Source: Hetaerina americana
Lineage: Eukaryota > Arthropoda > Insecta > Odonata > Calopterygidae
Assembly (NCBI GenBank): GCA_022747635.1
Contig: JAKTNV010000003.1
Location: 54,112,569 to 54,176,568 of the forward strand
Direction: 5' to 3'
DNA: 64,000 bases
Under the pieces are notes generated by a model that ran no database searches, was not told the DNA's origin, and worked only from the letters and a program-made list of their open reading frames with translations. The position numbers were made by a program, and so were the translations under genes. Below, in pieces: positions 49,546-60,184 of this stretch. Positions within the stretch are counted from its first letter, which is position 1; every line of letters starts with the position of its first letter.

Positions 49546-50065
49546 GCAGAGAAGAAATTCCTGTCAAAACAACCACTGAAGCCTCTATTGTGGCTCAGAT
49601 ACATCGATGATATCTTCCTCCTCTGGCCACATGGTACCGATTCCCTGAATGCTTTAATTTCCGACCTCAATGCTTCGTCCTCTGTCTCTTTCAGTTCTAC
49701 AGTTTCCTCCTCCCAAATCACCTTCCTGGATGTAAATATAACATTAAGAAACCAAACATTTCACACCTCTGTACATATTAAACCCACAAAAAAACAGCAA
49801 TACTTACACTACAATAGTTGCCACCCATATCACACAAAACGCTCCATTCCTTACTCCCTATCCATAAGAGGACACCGAATTTGCAATGACCCTGATTCCC
49901 TTGATTATTTCCTTTCAAGTCTACACTGTTCCCACCTCAAAAGAGGTTACCCCGAATCCCTCCTGAACAAAAGAAACCGAAAACATGCGTACACTCCCAA
50001 ACCTTCCTCCACCGCGGAATCCCACCCTCTCTCAATTTGCACAACATACTTCCCGGGCTTAGAAT
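49546..50065 (+). pseudogene. Penelope reverse transcriptase, C-terminal part (inverted)
   Basis: The frame reads EKKFLSKQPLKPLLW, then LRYIDDIFLLWPHG with the catalytic YIDD. It goes on through ITFLDVNITLRN, VHIKPTKKQQYLHYNSCHP, KRSIPYSLSIRGHRICND, KRGYPESLL and ends at TTYFPGLE. This is the palm/thumb part of Penelope reverse transcriptases. The fingers and N-terminal domain are missing. The catalytic motif is intact. Downstream of 50065 the open frame continues by chance into the neighbouring LINE 3' region. Confidence 0.88.
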
Positions 50066-50203
50066 TGCATAAAACAATTGTGACCATGAACAATACTGTG
50101 GAAGGAAATAAAAATGGCAGGGTTCACAAAAAAAGAAGGAAATATTTGGATTAGCAGCGGAACATTACATTTGGTTGGAATTATTGACAGCTTTGAAGCA
50201 CAG

Positions 50204-53200
50204 TTATTCAGAAAAACCACTTTTTAACCACGCACGAAGTGTGTCCGGTACCGGGGGCAGCCACATCCGTTCCACCAATACTTGCAAGGCTTTAGCAGAA
50301 TGTTTATTCGCGGTTCTCATCTGTGTGAATTCCACGATTAGGGTGGTCATTATGAAGGATTTGAAGCTCGGAAAGAGCCGAAAGTTCAAGGTGATCAGAT
50401 TTATGTCGGTAATGGCACCACCACCGAACACGTCCCAGGTTTTATAGATATTTTTTAGAGCTTCCCATTCTCTGATTTTATCGCTGCATCCAAGGATCAG
50501 ATGCGCGAGGTTGTCTATTCGACCGCAAGACGGACAAAGGGGCGAATTGGCTAGCTGAAGGTGGTACCTCACTTCCCTCGTCATGACTGTGTTCGCGATT
50601 AGGTTAAACATTCCACTACGTGCCTCATCGTTCGCCCTGCTCGTCGCCCAGTTTTTCCAAGAAATCGTTCTTTTTGGTGTATTTTGTTGCTGTTCGGTAA
50701 GCGCTCTGACATACAGGGTCTTGACCCGAATTGCTTCTCCATCTCGCAGGAGAGAAGCGACCTTCTTCGTTTCATCAAATGCCCTCCGGTGTCATACGTC
50801 GCGCGCGAGTTCCTGCCACGCGTCCTTGAGGAGTGCTTTGTGCCACGCGTCGTCACCGCCGAGGATGCGCAGACCACCGTAGACCACCTTCGCCTTTAGA
50901 GCTGTATCGGCTAAATTGAGACCACCCTGCTCAAACGGGCCATAGAGCTGGTTTCGGGACACTTCCTTTACGTAGCCATTCCAGATCATTTGGTTGGTCA
51001 CTCTAATAAAGTATGCATTGTATTTAGCGCGTAAGGGCAACAGATGGGCCACATACCATATCCTAGGGAAGACAATCTGGTTGAGGAGGCGGACGCGGGT
51101 CACGATCCGGAGGGAAGGGAGTGAAAGCTTTCCAACACTCCATTTTATATGATGGTCAATAATTCCCAATTTCGCTCAATCGTGGGAGCCAACTCCTTCT
51201 CCCACCAGAACCCTAAGATTTTGAGCGAGGGCGCTTCTGACCAACCGATGGAGGTCGAGGGCCGGTCGCCCCTCAGCAGCAAAAACCCAAATTTCCGGTT
51301 ATTTAGGAAGATACCACCCTGCTCATATGACGTTAATATGTCGTGGGCTAGAGCCATGTGGGACGGGCCGTCAGCGTATGCGACGCCCAGGCCGACGGCG
51401 CCGTGACGGCGTACCCCGATTCCACTGCTCTGTCTGAGTATGGGGTCTAAGGCAAGGGCGAACAGCAGCATTGACAGTGGGCAGCCCTGCCGAACGGAGT
51501 TCCTGATGGGGATGGGCGGCGAGGTGGCATTGTTTATCCTAATTATAGAGTATGTTCCGTTGTACATCGTTGAGACGGCACGAATGAAGTACCCGGGGAA
51601 GGCCATCGTCTTGAGCACAGTGAGTATCCATTCGATCCGGACCAGGTCAAATGCTTTCTCAAGATCGATAGCCAGCAGTGATAAAAAACGATCGCCATAC
51701 AAGGGCGCGGAAAAAATAATGTCGCGAATTAGAAGAACTGAATCGAAGATGTTTCGTGTTTTTGACACGGTGTACTGGGATGGAGAGAGGACGATATCGT
51801 CAGCAGCCGTCATTCTATATCGTAGGACGTGCGACAATATTTTATAGTCTGCGTTTAAAAGGGCGATTGGCCGGAAGTCGTTGAACGACTTGGGCCGCGT
51901 TTTCTTTGGTATAAGCGTTATCACGGCGGTCCACTGACTCGCAGTCAGAGAGTCGCTAGTTAAAATACAGTTAAAAAGGTGGGTTAAAATAGGCTTTAAA
52001 ACATCCCAGTACGCTAAATAAAATTCAAAGGGTAGGCCGTCCAAGCCGGGTGCTTTGCCCTTTAAGAACATGGAGGAGACGCAGTCCAGTTCGTCTGAAC
52101 TTATGTCTCGACAAAAATCATTTTTTTGATCTGTGGAAAGCATAGGGAGAGGGGGTGTGTCTCCCTCCTTCCACGGAGGATACCTGATAAAGGTGTTTTG
52201 AAAGTGTCGGCCCGCTTTCCTAAGGAGGTCGGTGTCACCGGCGGTAGATTCTCTGATAGGGATTCTGTCTATATCGGAGCCAGAGTTGGATTTCATCCAG
52301 CGCCGAAGCTCAGATAGCGTTAGGGGGCCCCCTATATCCGTGTCCAGTTCTTTTTGCCTCTTTTGGGGAGCGTGGCCCAGGATAATTTTTTTTAGGGACG
52401 ACACTTGGGTGTGGAAACCCTCCGGCGCCATATCCTTACGCAGTGGCTATTCTAGCGCTCGGCGGTAGAAGGAGATGGTGTGATTTTTTTCCCTACGCCA
52501 CTCAAAAGTTTGCCTTTTGATGTGGGTGACAATGCGGGGTTTGAAAACCTCGTCCCACCATAGAGCGAGGTTTTCACCGGACGGCGTGCCGCGATCAGCC
52601 CACACACCCGGGTGCGGATAGAATCACGACGAGTCGCGTCCTACAACACGCGGAGGTCCATGCGCCACACGGAGCCGCAGCGGTGGAAGTGCGCGCCCGG
52701 GGTTGTGTCCGGGCACGTAACTCTCATGATCACTGCGCAGTGATTAGAGAAGGACACAGGGAGGGTGTCCACTGTCTGGACATCATTATTTAGGGATGCC
52801 GAGACAAAGAGATAGCCAATCCGCGTCCGAGAGTTAGGCCCTGGTCGCGTGAAGGGGGCGGGACCGGCGCAATAAGAACGCACTGCGTCAATCGCTCCAA
52901 TGGAGTCGAGCATCAGTGAGTGTGCCCGGCTTGGATAGTATGTCACCCTATCCCTGTTAGAGACACTATCCTCTCGGCGGTAGATAGAGTTAAAATCTCC
53001 GCCCAATATGGCCTTCCCCGAGAAGGAATACAGGTCGGGAAGGAGAAGTTTATTGAAATATGTTTCGCGCTCTGCCCTCGCGCGCTCACCGGAGGGAGCG
53101 TAAAGGTTTGTGATATGGATACCATTCACGATAGTGGACGTTATTCGGCCCGAGGGGTAGCGGCGAACATGAGAGAACGGAATGTCATTTCGGACTCGGG

Positions 53201-53420
53201 TGGTGGTGCCAGAATGACTTTCGGCGAAATTCCCGATAGCCTGAAAGATGTTTGCATCCCAGACAATGTCCTCCTTTACCTCTTGGAGGATTACATCAGC
53301 CCTATGATCGCGGAGAAAACGTTGGATAACTGCAATTTTTAAAGCGCTATAAACGTCAGCAATGTTAAGCGAAATAATATTCATTGGCGGAATGAGAGGA
53401 CAGATGTGGGCACCGGACAT
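50204..53420 (-). pseudogene. LINE ORF2: APE endonuclease and reverse transcriptase
   Basis: The start ATG at 53420 overlaps the ORF1 stop as TGATG. The endonuclease (to about 52650) has MNIISLNIADV, ILQEVK, ILGGDFNSIYR, SRTRIGYLFVS and SNHCAVIM, where SDH has become SNH. A frameshift near 52600-52640 and a stop at about 52450 precede the reverse transcriptase (52431-51145). That part has KGKAPGLDGLPFEFY, PIALLNADYKIL, AIDLEKAFD and RQGCPLSMLLFALALDPIL. The catalytic YADD is YADG (about 51370-51385). A frameshift near 51165 and a TGA near 50792 follow. The C-terminal knuckle CPSC...AHLILGC lies at about 50486-50536. Two catalytic losses make this copy dead. Confidence 0.9.
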
Positions 53421-54456
53421 CACTTACCAGAGTCCTGGTCGTGGCTTACGTCGCTTCGGTCGCGGCTCGAACCCGGGCGACGAGTGCTTCGCCGCTTCCC
53501 GGGTCGCTTCGTCCGACGGGTCGACGATCGAGGTCTCGATTTGTCACCGCATACCTCCCCTTCGACCTGGTCCGAAGAGGAAGACCCAGCCGTGGTCTCT
53601 ACGAAGAGCGGGTTACTCGGCGGCATTCCACGGGGCGCCCTCATCGAGCGAGCAAAGCTGTGGGCTGTCCCAGCCCGGGGGGTGGCCTCAGGGGGGGGGG
53701 CGGGGTGGCGGACTGGTGGTCATCTGCCGAAGGGGCCCCGTCGGGAGAAATCAGAGAAGATCGGTCGAATTGGTCCGCCTCTAGAGGAGCCCTGGGAAGA
53801 TCGTCGACACCTTGGCGGTCCTCAAAGGAGAAGGACGGTGGAATGTCTGGGACTGTTGACGTCGACAAAGTTTTACTCGTACATGTGTCAACTTCCGCGG
53901 CCGGTGATACTTTCTTGAGTTCCCGTGAAAACGGAATCGAGGGGCCCTCCGTTGAGGAAGAGGGATAGTCGCAATCGGATGCATCCTCCCCCGCTGTCAC
54001 ACGTGATTCTCTGGGAGTTGGAAGCCCGTGAAGCGAGGATTGCGGGGAGAACACGTAGTTGGCGTCGCCAGAGAAAGGAAGGACGGAGGATGATCCGTCC
54101 TCTTTTGACGGGGTCACGGAGATAGTGGTCGTGAGAGTGTATCCGAGCTGGTAGGGACCGCAGCTTGATCGATGTTCGAAATCAGCAGAGCAGTGTCGTC
54201 CGTCCTCTTCTTTTTCGGATCCCTTTCTTCCGTTGACGACTTTCGCTCCCTCTGAAATTTCCCTCCAAGTGGAGGGGGATGCGGGGGTTCGGCGGGAACA
54301 GCTCGAGGAAACGTAATTCACCCTGAGATCCGTGGGTCTAGTATGTCGCCAAGCGCCCCGATTCTTTCGCCAAGAGATGACGTCAGGGGGCTGTTTCCGC
54401 CACCAATGGAGAAATAGACAACACACAAGTGGAAAGGACAGTGGATTAGAATTCAT
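53420..54456 (-). pseudogene. LINE ORF1, RNA-binding protein candidate
   Basis: An open frame runs 54456-53641 (271 codons), rich in Pro and Ser (for example PPPPLRPPPGLGQP). A frameshift at or near the G-run 53692-53701 links it to a second open stretch ending at TGA 53422-53420. The C-terminal part is strongly basic: KSRPRSSTRRTKRPGKRRST. In LINEs ORF1 usually binds RNA; the basic tail fits. I see no RRM or CCHC knuckle. The N-terminus may be truncated or lie upstream of 54456. Confidence 0.65.
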
Positions 54457-54519
54457 ACAACATCATACAGGAAAGGAACAGTGCGTTTCGTGGCACGCAT
54501 AGAACACATATGTGACACT

Positions 54520-54791
54520 ATAAACACAGCAATCAACCCGAAGGTCGGTTTGGTAGGTGATGGTAGAGTTCACCGAGTACTAAGCCCGACGGCGTGTGAA
54601 ATCCACACATCAGGGTAGGGGGGCCAGTTCCTTTCCCTGTGCCGGTAATGGTTTCCCAGGATGACCTGGTACCCGAAAAATCATATAGCTTGGGTGGAGC
54701 TGCAGGTGCCCAGAGTGCCTTGCCCGGAAATCGAACCCGGGACCCTCCAGTCAGCAGTCCAACCCTCTACCCACTGGACTACCGCGACCCA
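54520..54791 (-). repeat. SINE-B copy 2, full length
   Basis: Nearly the same as the copy at 26534-26803, including the tRNA-like head next to a TA-rich array on the 5' side, the GGTTCGATTTCC B box and the body GGCCCCCCTACCCTGATGTG. It lies just upstream of the L1/Tx1-like LINE. Confidence 0.9.
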
Positions 54792-55115
<324 letters not shown>

Positions 55116-55121
55116 CACTTA

Positions 55122-56200
55122 CGGGTCTGTTCAAAAAGTACCGTGACGTTCGTGTTTTCTCAAAAATTATCTATTTATTCATGAATATCTATTTTGTCCC
55201 CTTCAAAGTAATCCCAATTTAATATTATACACTTGTGCCAGCATTTTTTACAATCCTCGAAGCACTTCAAAAATCATTTTTTGTGATCTTGCTCCGCTCA
55301 TCCATAGATGCAGTCCTTATCTCGTCAATCGTAGCGTACCATCGTCCTTTGATGGGCCTATTTGGTTTCGCGAATAAGAAAAGGTCTCGGGGGCCAGATC
55401 TGGGGAATACACTGGCTGCGGCATCATGAATTTGTAGTTTTTGGCCAAAACTTCGCGCATGAGTAACGATGCGTGAGCGGGGGCGTTGTCATGGTGCAAA
55501 AGCCAATTTTTGCTCCATCACAAATCCGGCCTTTGTCGCAGATTGCTTCGCACAAATTGCGCATAATACGCAGCTAATATCCCTTATTTACCGTTCTACC
55601 CTGTGGCAAGAACTTATGATGGACCACGCCCCTACAATCGAAGAAAACTGTAAGCAAAACGTTCACATTCGACCGAACTTATCACGCTTTTTTCGGTCTT
55701 GGCTCGTGCTGCAGTTTCCATTGGGATGATTGAGCTTTAGTCTCCACGTCATAACCATAAACCCATCGTTCGTCACCAGTTATGACCCTCTGGAGCAATT
55801 ATTTCGTCTGTTATTGACGTGCTCGGGCGTCCGGCACGCTCTTGGTCGTTCTCATCTTCTCGATCCTCTGAGAATATTTTGTGCCACCGATAAACGTTGC
55901 TTTGGTCAAAGGTATGCTACAGTCTCCATATGCCACAATCAACATTAGAAATGCGGCCGCGCACTTCATTTCGTTTTTCACACAAAATTTGATCCATTTT
56001 TTGGAACAGGCAAAAATCAAAGATAATCCAAAACACGTCCAAGCAAAATAGCTGTCAAAAATTAACTGAAAATTCAAAATGGCCGCACTTTTTAGCATAA
56101 GTGAGAGACAAAATTGCAACATAAAGCCACAAAATATCAAAAATCAATTATACTTAACCAGCAAAAATTAAAAATTCTCGACATTTTTGAACATACCTCG
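55122..56200 (-). mobile_element. Mariner with both ends, internally deleted
   Basis: The left end CGGGTCTGTTCAAAAAGTAC and the right end, reverse-complemented, CGAGGTATGTTCAAAAATGT are matching terminal repeats. TA precedes the left end (55120-55121); on the right TA has become TT. The length is 1,079 bp. Its right edge lies within 5 bases of the 3' end of the RTE-like LINE, as if inserted into the LINE tail. Confidence 0.88.
55175..56010 (-). pseudogene. Mariner transposase, decayed
   Basis: The N-terminal part reads IKFCVKNEMKCAAAF and, after a frameshift, YRWHKIFSEDRED and GRPSTSITDEII. A deletion removes the second DNA-binding half. The frame resumes at RVITGDERWVYGYDVETKAQ, which keeps the first catalytic Asp. 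After further damage the second Asp is present in HHDNAPAHASLLMREVLAK. SPDLAPET has lost the third (family SPDLAPCD). The C-terminus [14 protein letters not shown] ends at the TAA at 55177-55175. Several stops interrupt it. Confidence 0.87.
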
Positions 56201-56706
56201 TTTTTATCATCAGTATTTCAATCCTAGGATTAGTTTACTGCAGCCCTCCAATCTACTCTACTATATTTAATGTCAAATCCCCTAATCCCTGATATCTTCT
56301 CTATTTTACGTCCTCATTAATTTGTCCTATGTACCTATCTCTTTGTCTTCCTCGTGGAATCTTCCCTTCTACTTTTCCTTCTATTATGTTCCTAATCAAT
56401 CCATTGTGCCTCAATGTATGTCCAATCCATCTATTTCTTCTTTCCCGTAGAGTTCTCCATATGGTCTAATCCTCTTCTGCTCTTCTATATACTTCCTCGT
56501 TTCTTACTTTGTCTGTCCATCTATTCTTCAGCATTCTCCTCCAGCGCCATGTTTCAAAGGCTTCTATTCTTCACTGATACACTTTTCCAATGTTCCAAGT
56601 CTCGGAAGCATAGATCGGCATGCTCCACATGAAGGTCTTGACGAATTGTTGCCTTGCTGTTTCCAGCCTTAGGTTCTTTGCCTTTTCTTCATAATTGTAC
56701 TATTCT

Positions 56707-56967
56707 TCACTTGATGTCGGTCGAACTTCTTACCTCCCATGTTATGCTACTGCCCAGGTAGATGGAGGATTCCACTTGCTCTAGTTCCACCCCTCGATTT
56801 GTGATACCTGCATTCAGCTTTTCTCGTCCACTTACAAGGATTTTAGTTTTCTTGTGAATGATCTTCATATTACATTCCCCCAGTACTTGATTCATAGCAC
56901 TTAGAGTTGCTTGCAGGCCCTCTCGCGTTTTCGGCACTGCTGCGTTGTCATCTGCAAACCGGAGCAT
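56707..56967 (-). pseudogene. LINE reverse transcriptase palm piece (FADD)
   Basis: The piece reads MLRFADDNAAVPKTREGLQA and then NMKIIHKKTKILVSG, the FADD catalytic motif and the following KTK...S strand of LINE reverse transcriptases. Motifs between the KAPG-type region and FADD (the DLEKAFD and RQGCPLS regions) are missing, so the enzyme is not functional. Confidence 0.85.
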
Positions 56968-58103
56968 ATTGATTTCTTTTCTATTTACCCTGACTCCTTG
57001 GACACCAAATTCTTGTGTTTCTTTTATTGTTCTTTCTATCGTTCTTTCTATTCTTCGGTTAATTAAGAACTTTTGATGCTCGAGTTACCAGGCTCAATGT
57101 TATGTGTTCTTCGAATTCATCTGCTTTAGGTGTCTTCGTTATTGCATTCATTATACTTTTCTCATAGTCTTCAGGTATCTTTCCGCTGCCGCAGCTACCA
57201 TTGATTATTCTATAGAGGGCATCCTTCGATTTGGCCACGAGTTTCTTGATAATTCTCCTTTCATTTTGTCAAATACTGGTGCCTTGTTGTTTCTCAGGTC
57301 TGCCAAGGCTCTCTCGAATTCGATTCTTAATATCTACGGACCCTGATCGTCTTTACGTATCATGCTTTCATCTTTAATTAAGCCATCTTCAAGTGGTTTA
57401 CGAGGTTGATAGAGTACTTCAATATATTCCTTCCATCTCCTCCTAATGTCTTCATCATCAGCCAGTATCTTTCCATTACCATCTCGGACGTTGCGGGATT
57501 TTGTTCATCTTACTCCGAATTGTGTCTTCATCAGCTTATAAGCAGTTTCACTGTTTCCCTTTCTTAAATTATCATTGATTTCATCGCAGAAGATTTATAT
57601 CCATTCTTCCTTTTCCTTCTTGTACTGTCGTATTATTTGACTCCGCAACTGTTTTTAGAGGTGTTCCTCACTTTCATTTCTTGGATTCTTGTATTTTCTT
57701 CTTCCGTCTATTAGACCCACTATTTGAGCTGTTATCGATGGCTTCTTAGATATTTCCGCCAAACTCAAAAGTATTCATCTGCGGCTTTGGTAATTATATT
57801 CTTTATTTCTTTCCATCGATGCTCAGTGCGGGCATTTCCATTATTTATTTATATTTCCTTTTCGATGGCCGTGGTGACATTTTCTCTTGCACTCTTTTCT
57901 TCCAGTATCTTTGTGCTCCATCTGGGTTGTTGTGTCTATTTCTTCATCTTCTTGCTTCGCAGTTTGCTGTCCATGATCACCAAGTCGTGAATGCTATCTA
58001 TATCTGCACCGGGGTAGACCTTACACTTCTTAACTTGTTTCTTGATTCTCTTTCTGACAAGAATGTACTCAATTTGGTATCTTGCTTTGTCTCCAGGCAT
58101 CTT

Positions 58104-58382
58104 TCATGTGTATCTTTTTCCTTGATTATGATCGAAGATGGTATTTGCCAATAGCATGTTTTTCTCGTTGCAGAATTCTATCAGTTCCTCTACCGCGGAG
58201 TTTCGTTTTCCCAATTCGAAGTATCTCACGCCACTTCCCTCTCGCCCTTCGCCAACCACACCGTTCCAATCTCCCTTTACTATGAGGTTTTCCTTCCCTT
58301 TTAATGTTCCTAGAACCTCTTCCAGTAGTTCGTACACTTCCTCTATTCCCTCATCTGAATGGTTTGACGTCGGCATATACAC
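58104..58382 (-). pseudogene. LINE endonuclease piece
   Basis: This open piece reads MYMPTSNHSDEGIEEV through LIVKGDWNGVVGEGREGSGV to EFCNEKNMLLANTIFDHNQ and RYT. GDWN is the endonuclease motif that contributes catalytic Asp and Asn. Residues upstream that carry the catalytic Glu are mostly deleted between 58383 and 58460. Confidence 0.85.
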
Positions 58383-58500
58383 CTACACTATCACTCTAAC
58401 CGTGGCCGTCGATCCAGAAGTCGTTCGCCCCCGCCCATTTGATTTGTCTCATTCCTAGTATTTCTATCCCCAGTCTATCCATTTCTAAAGTCCCTACCTC

Positions 58501-60184
58501 TAGTCTCCACTCCAAAAGAGCATCACCCAAGTTATTTTCTTGACCGTATGGTTACTTAGTACATGACACATTGTTATCGGTCTTTTTACGATTGAATATC
58601 CATCAATCCGAGAGGTGATATCAATGTCTTCATTCATTGAGTGCATGCTTATAGTTGATCATTGGTGGAATGATGACATAGATGCTAAAAGCCTTTTCTT
58701 TATCAAGGTTAAATACTTTTTTAAGGTAACCATGAGTTTAAAACTATAATTCGGGTGAATATACAGCAAAAATGATGCATTTTAGGAAATTTTCATTACC
58801 ATTTCAAGAAAAAAAGCGCTAAAACCTAAAAGAAGACAAATGTGTGTTAATCTCTGAACTAAAAGTCTTCATGTTTTGTTGCATTTCAATCAGGTTTAAA
58901 AGAAATGAAATCTTTGTTGCTTAGTAATTGTTTACCCTCATTGTAGGTTTAAGGCAAATTAATACGAACTTAATCACGCTAATACTATCCAAATGCAAGA
59001 ATATCTCCTCTCTATTTATCTGATGTCAAAGCTCAATTGGTGTTTATCATTAAGATCTTTGTAATTAAATTTCCAAATGTAATTGATTAACGGAGCATTT
59101 CTCGCATATACATGTGTATGAATGGTTTATATAATGATTGCTTTGAGATGGGTTTATTTTGATTCATATTTCTTCTGTATTTCTATGGGAAATATATATT
59201 TCCCATATGGGCATATGGGAAATAGGTTATGCAGATTGGACATTAGTTTATCTTTGAGTATATCCGTATTTTTAAATAATGCAAGAAACTTAGAACTATA
59301 CATGTTATTTCATTTGCAGTGCATGATTCGTACTTCCCAATTATTGAGAGACATATTGGGTACGCGCCGAATGCTTTGTGGTATTTTTGAGAACATTCTT
59401 TTCTCTTAGAAACAGTCAATGTCTCCCTTCTGGTTTAGCAGTATTATAATGTGTATTTATGGACGAGGCTTGTCTCTGAAATGGTTTACCTACTCTCTTC
59501 TTGGTGGGGCATAATTTTTCCACCTCATAAACACTTTAATTGTTGATTAGGCAAAAGTTTCCTTCCGATATCGAATCTCAATAGCGGAAATTTTGAAGTA
59601 TGGCTTTAGGTGTGCCTACGTAACGTCTATTTAGCGACTACTTACTGTGGGCCAGAGTCAAAATGTTCCTATCTCAACATCGAACTTGGAGTTGTCTGGT
59701 AATTCAAATGAATTATTAACACAATTTTGGCAAATGCCATGAAAGACAACTAGGAGTATTTGTAGAAAGGGGTCAATCCTATATGTTGTCAGGTGTAAGA
59801 GTCAGTGCACACCATTTTCGTAAAGGAGATTCTTTTAACTACTATATACAGAATATATTCAAGAATTTTCTAAGGTAGTGTGTCGGAAAACTTGGTTTAA
59901 ATTATCACCTTATTGGTACTCTCAATCGCGGATATATTATACAGTAGATTATGCACACCTTCCCAATCAGTTCTCGTAAACCTTACTCAGTTAAAATTTT
60001 AGGGGTGATAGCATGGTAGCTGGTGATTATGTAACTCGATTAGCAAAACTATCAATGAATATACTATATAGCGCTTTGTGGTGAAAAATCTATTGTCAGT
60101 CGATTCTTCTTATCTTGCTCACTTTCTTCTCTTCAAGTCCAAGTGTTGATCCAGCCAAGTTTATCACAACCATCTATGATAATA
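58501..60184. other. AT-rich sequence, nothing recognised
   Basis: No gene or element was recognised. A short palindromic stretch (GGGAAATATATATTTCCC) lies at about 59187-59204. Confidence 0.45.

Larger units (their letters stand above)
48620..50065. mobile_element. Penelope-like retroelement, 5'-truncated and internally inverted
   Basis: The element consists of two head-to-head pieces. The 3' piece (48620-49529, minus strand) encodes the GIY-YIG endonuclease and the 3' tail. The 5' piece (about 49530-50065, plus strand) encodes the reverse transcriptase from just before its YIDD motif. In an intact element the end of the second piece would join the start of the first: both contain TTAGAAT (50059-50065 plus; 49523-49529 minus). 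This geometry is that of twin-primed reverse transcription. The tail contains a hammerhead-like motif. Confidence 0.85.
50066..54460 (-). mobile_element. L1/Tx1-like LINE, nearly full length
   Basis: The minus strand carries, in order, a basic, proline/serine-rich ORF1 (54456-53420) and an ORF2 (53420-50204) with APE endonuclease, reverse transcriptase and a C-terminal zinc knuckle. A short 3' region of about 140 bases runs to the Penelope edge. The L1/Tx1 assignment rests on LIPKK..FNDFRPIALLNADYKI and the GGLNLAD motif near the C-terminus. The 5' limit is unclear; a SINE-B lies about 60 bases beyond ORF1. Damage is limited to a few frameshifts and stops, so it is among the younger large elements here. 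Confidence 0.88.
56205..58500 (-). mobile_element. RTE-like LINE, decayed (endonuclease, partial RT, C-terminus, 3' end)
   Basis: On the minus strand the endonuclease starts with EMDRLGIEILGMRQIKWAG and, after a gap, continues with VYMPTSNHSDEGIEEVYELL and KGDWNGVVGEGREG. A YTW...YQIEYILVRKR stretch comes next. The reverse transcriptase shows NNKAPVFDKMKGEL and a GKIPEDYEKS-like stretch, then lacks its middle and resumes at NMLRFADDNAAVP with the FADD motif. A C-terminal part recalls LEHWKS, RTLREREE and SRVDWRAAVN. The 3' end is ATTGAAATACTGATGATAA. Many frameshifts and stops are present. The RTE assignment is tentative. Confidence 0.82.

Noticed and set aside
51440..51847. 135-codon plus-strand frame
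   Set aside because: Antisense of the LINE reverse transcriptase, which has the recognisable motifs.
53362..53968. Three overlapping plus-strand frames of 140-175 codons
   Set aside because: Antisense of LINE ORF1 in GC-rich DNA with few chance stops.
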